From Asterias rubens (lineage: Eukaryota > Echinodermata > Asteroidea > Forcipulatida > Asteriidae): DNA of 64,000 nucleotides. The notes under the pieces were generated by a model. It searched no databases and had not been told where the DNA came from. It saw nothing but the letters and a program-made list of their open reading frames with translations. Where the stretch lies: positions 186,001 to 250,000 of the forward strand of contig NC_047063.1 in the NCBI RefSeq assembly GCF_902459465.1, given 5' to 3'. The position numbers and the translations under genes were made by a program. Below are positions 37,701 to 47,425 of this stretch, in pieces; position 1 is the stretch's first letter; each line of letters starts with the position of its first letter.

Positions 37701-39335
37701 GCCTCCCATACCCTCAGACTGCAGGGAAAAACAAACATGTGGAAATAAAGACAGTAGTTAAAACGACATTTATGAATATAAAATCTGGGTGTTCATGTGG
37801 CTCAGTGGTTTCTTCCCTGCATTTCTTGTCTGTGTACCCTGGTTAGAATCCTGCCTCAGACCAGAGCCTTGCATGTGGATTGGGTTTGCAGTCCCAAACT
37901 GACTGCGTGGGTTATCAGTCCCAACCTGATTTAATGGGCTTTCAGTTTCAACCTGATTGCATGGGTTATCAGTCCCAACCTGATTTAATGGGCTTTCAGT
38001 TTGAACCTGATTGCGTGGGTTTTCCCCATTTGGGTTTTCCTCTTAAATCAAAAACTGAAAATTCTTCAACATCTTCTCTATCTTCAGGCCGCTATAGCGT
38101 TTTTTTTTTACTGCTGTGTGTGCTCTAGGTGCGATAGTCAAAGATGGGACAAAACAACTGTGTGAACTGTACCAAAGGCAAGCCTCAAATAGCCACATTG
38201 CTGAGGCGCTCTCTGCTTTTGCTGTGACCTTCCAATACAAATTTACATTTTCCACATTAAGTGCCCCTAATAATACCAGGGGACAATTTATCTGCCCCTT
38301 CAAGAGGGAAGTGCAAGCCCTGGATACACGTATCCTTCCTTTTTTACAGACTCTCTATCCTTATAATCCAATTACCCAGACTTCATCATCAACCAACCTG
38401 ATGACTGAAGACATCATCATCATCCAAGCTGGAGCTAAGATAACCACCTTTATCGTCCGACCACGAAACACGTTTCTGCTTTCTTGAAACCATTGCAGCA
38501 GGCTTTGTTGGTTGGGTATAGGCCTCAGATGTATAAACTTTCCTCCTTGCCTTTAAGATTCAATAATGAAGGAAAAAATATAATTAGGCGATTAAAAACA
38601 GCTCACAAACCAAAATGTATAAATGCAATAAATAGTTAATAGCCTCACATTCCGACCCTAGCAGAGTCTTTCTCGATTTTTAGTCCCGTCCGATTAGAAG
38701 GACTCTGCTAAGGTCAAAATGTCTGGCCATTAACTCTTTTTTTAATTTTTTATTAATAAATGAACACACAACTTTAGACTCATGAGATGGAACCAGTCTA
38801 TTATTATCAAGTTCATCAAGAGGACAATATTCAGAAAGTCCTAGCCTAATGTGGGGCAGATATTTGAACGGTGACATCATATATTCAATACGGTCTAGAG
38901 GAAGACTGCTCTCACTCTTAAGTCCTTAAGCATTTCAAGGATTGTCGCCCTCTATTGACACTAGTAGTTTCTGGTGGTGGTGACCAGGGGGTGATCAATC
39001 ATCACAAACACAACAAATTCACTGTCACTTTTCACTCATTGTATGACCTTTATCTTGTTTGGGGTAAACACAACACAAGTTGATTTCCAGTCTGTTTGGT
39101 CCAGAGTGACAGATATTTCTGGTTGAATCTTTTCCTTCCTCTGTGGATTCAGCATATCTTTCCCATACATTACTCACAAAACAAAATGTAAACAAAAATC
39201 ATTAATTTAATGTAAACAAAACGGCACACCAAAAATCTTAGGGTCAGTTGATAGTTAGTTAGTTAGCACCACAAAACAAAAGGGAAGAAATATATGAGAC
39301 ACTTGAGGAAAGGGAAAGAGATTACTCACCGCCAT
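28763..39335 (-). CDS. ALG12: Dol-P-Man:Man7GlcNAc2-PP-Dol alpha-1,6-mannosyltransferase
   Basis: ALG12 is a multispanning ER enzyme (GT22 family) that adds the eighth mannose to the lipid-linked N-glycan precursor. Ten coding exons join in frame: 39330-39335, 37572-37718, 36822-36954, 35537-35710, 34751-34945, 33795-33898, 32855-33081, 31486-31655, 29994-30072 and 28763-28988 (stop TGA). The total is about 486 residues; human has 488. Landmarks are [14 protein letters not shown] near residue 25, [94 protein letters not shown] and [15 protein letters not shown]. Exon 1 codes only Met-Ala (ATGGCG then GTGAGT) and joins exon 2 in frame; without it, translation would start at an inner ATG at 37709. 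The 5' end faces CCDC51. A Mutator-like element sits beside the 29994 donor. The identity is firm; the tiny first exon is likely. Confidence 0.94.
29335..29480 (-). mobile_element. Diverged tRNA-derived SINE
   Basis: On the minus strand it carries tggccaaggggg in place of the A box, a B-box-like gagttcgaatccc, and the tail block cttgttttcttgagcaaggc. It is an old copy in the last ALG12 intron. Confidence 0.6.
29541..29976. mobile_element. 436-bp Mutator-like MITE with 9-bp target duplication
   Basis: Near-identical inverted arms, 29541-29710 and 29799-29976 (~170-178 bp), start tagcctttagtcaaggcgca on each outer end. The direct repeat acccaagag flanks both sides (29532-29540 and 29977-29985). 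A 9-bp duplication with long inverted arms fits the Mutator-like (MULE) class. There is no transposase. The right flank lies just beside the ALG12 donor of the exon ending at 29994, leaving the GTGAG donor intact. Confidence 0.88.
31083..31425. repeat. CAAGTC-rich tandem repeat
   Basis: Irregular repeats of caagtca, agtcacaagtcattttccc and similar, roughly 20-30 bp apart, about 12-14 times. It lies in an ALG12 intron, ending about 60 bases short of the exon at 31486-31655. The overlapping 122-residue frame is a repeat artefact. Confidence 0.8.
31968..32590. repeat. 56-bp minisatellite, eleven copies
   Basis: Eleven copies of a 56-bp unit with cacccagatgtttacagact then gtgcatcact. Two copies (near 32440 and 32550) carry one extra t (attgtgc). 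A few sites vary (gacc or gccc; cttga, ctcga or ctaga). Several overlapping short open frames are repeat artefacts. It lies in an ALG12 intron. Confidence 0.95.
32683..32826. mobile_element. MITE with GATTTCACAA termini
   Basis: The ends gctagatttcacaacgcaa and ctttgtgaaatcggcc are inverted, resembling the outer ends of 12836-12976 and 41867-42008 but with a different interior (gtccgtattaccatagtgat). It lies in an ALG12 intron, about 30 bases from the exon at 32855-33081. Confidence 0.65.
33388..33759. mobile_element. Diverged TTAA MITE
   Basis: The right end (atagtgtccagtgccttTAA) and internal blocks (aattgtcaaagaccagta, ccgtttctcacaatgtttta) match the full element at 22087-22477. The left terminus has decayed and the centre no longer forms a perfect palindrome. 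It ends about 35 bases from ALG12 exon 33795-33898. Confidence 0.75.
35215..35385 (-). mobile_element. Diverged tRNA-derived SINE
   Basis: The minus strand carries a B box gggttcaaatcctggtcatgac and a decayed A-box region (atgagtggtttagtacattg). It lies in an ALG12 intron. Confidence 0.6.
35936..36205 (-). repeat. Four tandem tRNA-like units of ~67 bp
   Basis: Four head-to-tail units of about 67 bp. Read on the minus strand, each has tggttagattgcaggatttg, then acaaggttgtggg, then the B box gggttcaaatcctaccaagc. Part of each unit (gattgca…tgcaatc) can fold as a hairpin. They resemble a tRNA body without full acceptor stems and look like a multimeric tRNA-derived SINE head. They are not working tRNA genes. 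Confidence 0.75.
37785..38035 (+). mobile_element. tRNA-derived SINE with internal 54-bp repeat
   Basis: On the + strand an A-box-like gtggctcagtggtttcttcc and a B-box-like ggttagaatcctgcc are followed by a tail with tgtggattgggttt and cagtcccaac. The tail contains about two and a half copies of a 54-bp repeat (gttatcagtcccaacctgat). A minus-oriented relative lies at 55985-56135. It is in ALG12 intron 1. Confidence 0.65.
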
Positions 39336-40062
39336 TTTAGCAGGTTTTGCCCACAAATTGTGTCAGCAAATCATGGAGGTACGGGAACAAAAACGTCACT
39401 CACCGACAACTCAAAAAACGCCCACCCCAGACAACAAATTACAAAACACAACCAAACAACGTCGAGTGGAAAATTGGTCAGTGTAGTTGTCTTTCGAAAA
39501 GGGAAAGCTACAGCATGCAGTTGCCAAACTATAAGAGACTTCTGCTTTCCAAACGCAGACAGGGCTTAGTTGCATAAATGTCAGCTCTGTAAAAACTGCT
39601 AATCTAGAAAGAAAGAAACATGAGGGAAATGACAGCGGCTGGAGCTACGTGCAGCCGATCGTGCGATAATAACTTGTTTTCCATACAAGTACACATGTGT
39701 ATAATTACACTGGTACCAGTTCTGTCTGGCCACGAGGTTATTATGGAGTTTTGCAGACCTTGGCTGAACACCAGCTGTGATGATGAAACGTGCCTGCCTA
39801 ACTGTTAAACGAAAAAGTATTTGATTGGTTGACGGTCGATTTTATTATTAATTTAATCCAATCATATACAATCTTATAAATAACTTAGTTGGTAATTATG
39901 CACCCGGCATTTAATAACCTTTGACCCAATGTCATTTTATTGTATCACATTTCACTTCAGATGTGAGAACGAAAAAGGTGTGGTATTTATTTACAGAAAA
40001 TGTTAAATCCGTCATTAATCACGAATATACTAAAGTGACAAGTATTCTTTGAGTTAGTAAAC
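39336..40062. promoter_or_regulatory. Divergent ALG12/CCDC51 promoter region
   Basis: The ALG12 start (39335, minus) and the CCDC51 start (40063, plus) are 727 bases apart and face away from each other, so both promoters and 5' UTRs must lie here unless further upstream exons exist. I see no clear TATA box or CpG island. The location is inferred from gene layout and not from motifs. Confidence 0.55.
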
Positions 40063-41595
40063 ATGGCAAGGCAGTTTGACTTCAAGAAGCTGATTTTTAT
40101 ACGATCTTTTCGAGCGGTGTCTTCCGGTTATTCATCGGTCTCTGGATCGGGTAAACCACCGATAGCAAGTGTTGTTAGCAAGCCCGACCAACCACCACTG
40201 GTGGCTGGCAGTGGTAGCTTATTGAGTAAAATAAAAGGAGATGAGAAACTACACTCTTTGGTGAACTCATATGAAGATATTGTGGGAATTGGAGAAGTCA
40301 AACGCGCTCAGGAAAAAGTCACTCAGGTAAATTTCAGAATTGATCAATTAAAAAAAAAAAAAAATCAGTTTCATAAAAATAATGATTTTACTTTAGCAAT
40401 TTAGTAAAATATTTTGTTAACATAAACAATTGCATTTCTTTATGTATGTGTGTCATCATGAAGTTTATTTTTACATGTGATGTGTATGCATTGAATCTTT
40501 ATTGAAAATAACTTAAAGGGGCAGTGCACTACACATGATCCATAATTCTACCTCAATTCAATGCATGATCAAAACATGCCTGTGGGGCTAGCTATACAGA
40601 TTTATATTGAGGGAGAGCGCACAATATGCAGTAACTGGGTGAGATTTCATAATTCCTTATATACCGTCACACTCACAGGCCTGCTTTGAACATCATGATG
40701 ACCCGCTCCCTTTAAAGCTCCAAAGTCATAAATTCATAGTTTTTTAGTAAACTCACAGTCATAACCTTACAGTAACAATCTTGGGTGTGTTTTTTTTTGC
40801 CAGATTGAAAAGTTCTTCATGGAGGTTCGTGAAAACGTCAAGAAATCTTCACAAAAGTTACACAACGTCCAATCTGACCTTCGAGCAGTACGAGCCAAGC
40901 TTGACAGAACGCCTCGCGATGATGCCAAATTCTTAGAATATGCCACTGAAGAACATCTTATGATCCAGAGTGAGAAGAAAATCGAAGAAGAGCATGAGGC
41001 GATAGAGGACATGGAGCGTAGTGCATTCGCTAAGCTGTCAGTGGCCGTCAGAGAAAGCCATGAAAAGCAAAGATCACAAGAAGAGAGGACAAAATATTGG
41101 GGTGTTATAGGATCGATTGTGGGAACAATAATAGGGTTATTAGGTTCTACGATGATCAACCAAAGACGAATGCATGAACTGAGGACGATGGTCAGTGATC
41201 TTCAAAAGGATATTGGTCAGGACGGTCAGCTGAGAGATCTTCAAGGGTTTGTGGATAACATTAGAGGTGTTGTGAATGGTGCAGCAAAACAGGGTCAAGA
41301 TCTTACCATCGCTTTGGACAGTCTTGCCCAACAGCAGCAAGATGCGTTGAACACACAGGACAAGAATATCACAAAGATGTTGAAGCAGCAGGAAGGGGTA
41401 CTCTTACAGGAGCTTGAAGGGGTACGGCGATTCGCTTCTATTGGGTCAGGAGATATGACTACGCTGGAGGAGATGGTTAATGACGCTGAACAGAAACTAG
41501 AATGGGAAATGAAATTGAGTACTTTATCAACTGTTGTGTTTATCTACGGTGCTTTTGCCCTAACCCTGCCTATACTTTATAGTATATTTAAATGA
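40063..41595 (+). CDS. CCDC51: Mitochondrial potassium channel pore subunit (MITOK)
   Basis: CCDC51/MITOK forms the pore of the ATP-sensitive potassium channel of the inner mitochondrial membrane. Two exons, 40063-40326 and 40804-41595, join in frame (ACTCAG then ATTGAA) for 351 residues; human has about 411. The N-terminus is basic and serine-rich (MARQFDFKKLIFIRSFRAVS), as a mitochondrial presequence should be. Then come SYEDIVGIGEVKRAQEKV (~69-86), a long coiled coil (~95-180) with RAKLDR and the family signature VAVRESHEKQRSQEERTK, a first membrane helix (~186-207, GVIGSIVGTIIGLLGS), a second coiled coil, and a C-terminal helix ending LPILYSIFK. The middle linker is shorter than in mammals. 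It diverges from ALG12. The identity is firm. Confidence 0.93.
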
Positions 41596-41866
41596 CATTT
41601 TGAAAAGCAAAATGAACCATGTATTCTGTTTATAGAGTCATTTTATACCGTTTTGATGAAGTTTCTTGATTGTATGCAATTTTTTTAAAACAGCTCTTTG
41701 TAATCATGTTTCGGGGGGTATTTTTCTGACATAACTTAAGTTGAGTGTTTTATAAATTACAATTGAATACACACATAAATGCTTCCCAATTTTCTCATAA
41801 CATAAACAAAAACATTGTTGTTAAGATTTTATATTTCACTTTCCTGGCCCAGGGGTCGATTTCACA

Positions 41867-42008
41867 AAACTCTTACTAACTTAGGACTAGTCCTAGGCAA
41901 TGCTAAGAGATAGGACCAGTCCCAAGTACTGATCCTAACTTAGGACTGGTCCCATCTCTTAGCATTGCCTAGGACTAGTCCTAGGGTAGGAAGAGTTTTG
42001 TGAAATGA
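41867..42008. mobile_element. Hairpin MITE with GATTTCACAAAACTCTT termini
   Basis: Long inverted arms: cgatttcacaaaactctta on the left, aagagttttgtgaaat on the right, with inner matches of ctaggcaatgctaagagat and its complement. The whole 140 bp could fold into one hairpin. It is the same family as 12836-12976, about 270 bases past the CCDC51 stop codon. Confidence 0.85.
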
Positions 42009-45000
42009 GTATCCCAGGGCTTGAACTTTGTTCTAGAAAGAGCACAGCAATTTTCCCCTGATAAGGGGCACTACAATTGGAACCTTGCAAAGGGCAGGAT
42101 AGCAAAAGCATCTAATATAGGGCACCACGGCAAGTACTGTGGGTGCTTTTGGTCATTTCAAGGCCTGTTCGTACTAATGATCACTCTCACTTTGTAATGA
42201 CTTATTATGCACAATTAATTCAATTTATCATAAGAACTTCCCACAAAACTTCAACCCTTGTTTCCCTCAAATTCATCAGTCTGTTTAATGGTTTGACCTG
42301 ATTTTGATAGAATTAGTTCTGCTTAGCCGACTAGTTTTCTTTGAGTATGGAGCTACAGAGGTTTTGGGCCAGGCTCATTAAACTACATACATGTAATGAC
42401 TTTTAAGTTCTTTGTAAAAGAAAGACCCTAATAATTTCTTGTGGTTACATCAGTTGAGTTGAGTGAAAGGGGGGGGGGGTCGTCAGATTGTCCTCGTTAC
42501 CGGCCAGTACCAGCAGTGGTCTCTGGAATGGTAAATTCAATCAAGGTTGCCTCAAAAACTAAAAAGTGCACATACCTGCCCCCCACCCCCACCCATGCAT
42601 TAAAGGGTGGAATCATAGACTTGACTACACTTGTAATGTTGTGGTAGTGGCCTTCATGCTGCCATACCACTCTCATAATGATCCTTCCAACAAATTTTGA
42701 TCGATTGATCCTCGACTCATTTCCAATCTCTTCAGAAAAATGTTTTAGAAACACCTGAATGTATTGTAGAAATCATGCCGATAGACAGACAAACAAATAT
42801 ACAAAACCAACGCAATCTCCTTTGTGGAAGCAATTACTTGCCTTTTGTAGGGTATGCACATCAAACATAATACATTTTTATGTAATGTATTCGATCAGTT
42901 TCATAATTTTAAAAAGGGCAAAGGTCGTTGGTTAGAATCCCATCTGAGTGAAGAACCTTTGGAATTTTTGTTCACCGGACTCTTGAAAGAACAGTGCTTA
43001 ACACACATGGTGCGTGGGTAAAACAAGTGTTTGAAATGACACGTTTAACCGATTATACAACAAAACCACTTGTTTAAGTGCAAAGTGCAATCTTTTAAAA
43101 AGGCGCCGTACTCCAAAACTCCATTAAAATCTCACTTCACTCATATTAAATTAAAATAACCAACTTATTTCTTTGTTTTTAAATATACAAAACATGTATT
43201 TTGAATTGTTGTATCCAAAGAGCATACTTTTATATAAACAACGAAATTCCAAAACCGAAACCAAACAGAGCAAATGCATCAAGGTCTTTATGTTTAAAAT
43301 TAACCGATAGCTGTAAAGATTGTATATTGTACTAAAAGCAACATGTATTTTGATGGAATGGTAAAATGTTCAGGGAATTTAACATGCTTCCATTGACTTG
43401 TATTTTCGCTATTTTGCAAGAAATGTCTATGATATAAACTTCTAGCAAATAAAAATATACAGCAGTAACTTGTGTTGTTTACAGTTTACTATTGTTCCTT
43501 TTGTTTGTGTTTATCTGAAAGATGCATCGCAAATTTCTGGGCAAATTTAAGGTAAAACATGTAATTTAATAAGCAATTTTCCTTTGTCAAATAAGGTATA
43601 AACATCCGTTTGAGACACTGAAGGGGGGGGAAATGTACAAATTGGTAATACCTAGTTTAAAACACATCATCATTGGCGCAAATATTCAATAGGTACATAC
43701 TCCGGGATGAACACAGTGAAACGAGCTATTGAGGAAATACAAAAATAAGTTATTATTGGACCCATTAAAGCACCATATAGGGAAGCTCCCTTGGGAGACC
43801 ATGAACTGATGGTTCAACACAAACACTCGGACCAAAACCAGTCTCAAAACTAGTTTGGAAGAATTTCAAACTAAAAAATGACATCTACATTCTGTACGGA
43901 ACCAGTTCTCAGTATAACAAGAATAAACAACACTCAAAGACTTGACTTTAATAAAATCTAGCTTTATTAGTCAAATCAATATAACAGATTACCCAATACC
44001 AGCCCCAGTAATACTAATCCTTACCTAAAACAAGTACCACTTCGCATATTTCAAATATTTCCAATGTTTTAAATAAATTAAAACCCAAACCATATAGCTA
44101 ATCACAGAGCAAAATATACATCTTATTTTAGGGGGTGGGGTTCCAAACACCAGAAATTTAGTCTAAGATTCAAGTTGCATAACATTAATTTTGATTGTTT
44201 TATTTTTTTGCCATCAAACCTGTGGAACCATTTTTACCGAACACACAGATCCTCGCCAGTTGATTGGTGGAATGTATGTCACATGTATCTTTAATTTTGC
44301 CATGCAGCGCACTCCAAAATTTAATATTGACCCCTTGCAAGCACGCACTACACACAGCGACTGTACTACACTCACCATTTTGGCATGTTTGGTGGTCAAT
44401 AGGTTTATGTGTAAATGCCATGTCGCCTAAAATCCGCACTCGAATGAATAATGCGCAGTGACATTGACCACCAAAATGGCGCATCCAAGATTATTCTGAT
44501 GATGACGTCAGGTGAATTGGGTCAATAGGAGTCCTATATCGATAGCTATAGGATGCTTCGTACTGTTTCCTTGTTGATTTGTCCAAATGAGGCAAGGTTG
44601 TTTCACGATGAGATGATTGATGTCTACATGGAGTTCCCATGTTGTTTTGAAGGGGTTTTAGAAAGTGGAAAAGTTCCTGAATCTTTTGTTGTGTTTATGG
44701 TAAAACAAATTTCAAATGACAAGGCTCTAAGTGCGAGTTATATAAAAACCAAAATTTAACGTATTTATTTCAAGCATCGTTGTAGAATAGAATCACTTTG
44801 TAAAACCTGGCTTGTTCAATTCACTTGGCTTTGCCTGGTTAAATGGAAACGTTTAAAATGAACCTTGTGATTAGTCTGCAATCGATGAATCAATGTGTGC
44901 ATTCAATGTTTGTGTAATATTGTCCGTTGCAAAAGCATCTGCACCTGTTCATTTTTGGTTGCTGTTCAATGTGGTGCTGTTTATAAATTTTCTTCTGTTT

Positions 45001-47045
45001 TCGATTTTAAACTTGTTAATGTATATTTTTGTATTTTACCCAATGTGCGTCATCAGATGCGAATAAAGAATCCTGAACAATACATGTTCTATCTCTAGCA
45101 GAATAAGAACAAGTAAGCTTATAAATTTAGAATAACCCATTTTGCCGATAAAAATAATCTCAACTACAACATTAACATAAATATACAATATTGTTTCCTG
45201 AAATTTATATTTTTTCAAGGAAATGATGAAGATGTAAAAGGAATCAATCTATTCTAATCCCATAGGAACACATTTCCTTCAAGTGAGGAAATACTTCAAC
45301 ATCTCACTACTACCACTTTTAAGAAAAACATATATATTTATCCGGAATTAAAACCGTAAAAATTATAACTATAATATGATTAATATACGTATTTCATCTA
45401 AAATAAAAATTCTGTAATTACAATTTTTTTTCGAATAATATCAACTTTGCAGCCTTAATAAATTCTAAACATTGAATAGTTTCCTTTCTCAAGGACAGCA
45501 AATATAGGAAATCATGAAGAAACTGCCCATTATTTGGGCCGAGTCTGTGGAAATTCAAGAAATCGCATCACCATTATATTAGCTTGATAGGAAAATGTGT
45601 GTAACGTCAGAATTGCTGCTGAAGTTACTTCTACCCCCAATTATGTCTAATCACAACATGACGTTTTAAATGTCATATTTTTGCCGCAACAAAATATGAC
45701 TAGAACCAAGTGTAGTTTATCCTGAGTTATGTGATGGTCGCACTGTACTGGAAGAAGGCTGCATAATTTGTGGCAGACACAATATTTTAAATTCAATTTA
45801 GGATTGGGTGCTATGGTCCTACGATCACTTTACAATCCAAACCCCACCAAATTCACAACCAAAATTTCAAATTTAATCTACCCACAAAAAAAGGATGACA
45901 GAAGTATTTAGCCTTTTTAAAATCACACCGACCAATTTCACAACAGTATAATTAGAACATTATGCTATGTGATATAAATACACATCTTTTATTGCCCTGA
46001 TATAATTTTTTATTTTACAAACATGTGATTGGTCAGCAGTAGCAAGTTGACAGCAAAGTCAGAGATGTCAAATTTTTGCTTAGAATAAATATCTACTACA
46101 TGTATTACTTTGGTTGCGATTTTGACCATGGATAGGATTGAGTGAGATTGTAAAGGTCATGACCCACTGGTTGAAGTAGCTGAACTTGGGCCTCCATCTG
46201 CACTACACCTACATGCCTGTGCATTGAAGACAAATGTCATGGGCCAGTCTCAAAGAAAAGATATCAAGCAGATCACACTAACAAATTAGTACTGCTTTTA
46301 ACATATATTAAAAAAAAAAAAACTCCACACTAACTAACTAGTTTATGTCTTGGGGGGGGGGGGGAGTGTAGGACATTACCTTTGTTTTGCTTAGCTTCAA
46401 GTTACCACTGGACATAACTGGACAGTTGCATGTTTATGTTTTTCCTTCTTTGAGTAGAAAAGAAAAAGTGCTGATTAACAATTCATCATTGGATGAAATA
46501 TTTGAATTTGTTGCAGACACTTTTAGATTGACAGAGGGATTAATTAGGAAGGATGGCTTATTATACAACGTAGTAGCTGCTAGGTACCGGTTCCACAACT
46601 TAAGAAACATGTTAAGCTTTCGCTTTAAGATTACCTTTGTTATCATGGGGCCGCAAAACTATCTTGTATTATCTGTGTTCTCGTTATGACCGTGCTCGTA
46701 TCTTCCATTTTTATTTTAGATATAGAAACATGCAGTTCAGGATTGGTGAAATGCCTCGTTTTAACTGGCGTCTTGATCCGAGATCGTGTTAACAACAGCC
46801 AACTTTACACCACAAAATACTTGATCAGAATAACCATCATACACTGTAACTTACTTAACAAGTGAACATTGAGACCATTAACCATTAACAATTATGATTG
46901 GTCAGTTTATGACATAGTATGGTCAGTTGACTAATAGGGAGGGCTGTTATGTATTCTTCGGATGATACGTTGGTTACAAGTGTACTACAGTGTGGAGACT
47001 AAGGTCCCTCCAAGTAGAAGATCATTTTAAGAAATAGGTGAAGAG

Positions 47046-47400
47046 GTAAAAGTGAAATCAGAAGTGAAATCGGAGGTGAAATCAGAGGTCAAATTAGAGG
47101 TGAAATCAGAGGTCAAATTAGAAGTGAAATCCGAGGTGAAGCCAGTGAAATCAAAGGTGAAATCAGAGGTGAAATCAGATGTCAAATCAGAGGTAAAAAT
47201 CACAGGTCAAACCAGAGGTGAAATCAGAGGTAAAATCACAGGTGAAATCAAAGGTGAAATCAGAAGTGAAATCAGAGGTGAAATCAAAGGTGAAATCAAA
47301 GGTGAAATCAAAGGTGAATTCAGAAGTGAAATCAGAGGTGAAATTGGAGGTCAAATTAGAGGTAAATTCAGAGGTCAAATCAGAAGTGAAATCATTCAGA
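47046..47400. repeat. 12-bp minisatellite beside ALAS stop codon
   Basis: About 29 units of gaggtgaaatca and close variants (gaagtgaaatca, gaggtcaaatta, aaggtgaaatca). It ends about 26 bases from the ALAS stop codon, so it should lie in the ALAS 3' UTR, where the transcript reads as a pyrimidine-rich tgatttcacctc repeat. Since 12 is a multiple of three, both strands show long artefactual frames. Confidence 0.92.
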
Positions 47401-47425
47401 GGTCCAATCCGAGATGACTGCTCCA

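Larger units (their letters stand above)
41596..47425. other. Intergenic region between convergent CCDC51 and ALAS
   Basis: It holds a hairpin MITE, repeat fragments, poly-G runs near 42470 and 46353, and the 12-bp array next to the ALAS stop codon. Two open frames (44553-44759, and 46387-46689 starting MLSFKLPLDITG) match no family I know and have no splice or context support. Otherwise it is AT-rich and unremarkable. Confidence 0.5.

Noticed and set aside
37494-37709. ALG12 start at the ATG at 37709
   Set aside because: Possible but less likely: a clean acceptor at 37718 and the upstream Met-Ala exon give an N-terminus and length closer to the family.
44553-44759. 68-residue + frame starting MLRTVSLLIC
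   Set aside because: Short, no recognised motif, no gene context.
46387-46689. 100-residue + frame starting MLSFKLPLDITG
   Set aside because: No family recognised, no splice or repeat support; a transposon remnant is possible but cannot be shown.
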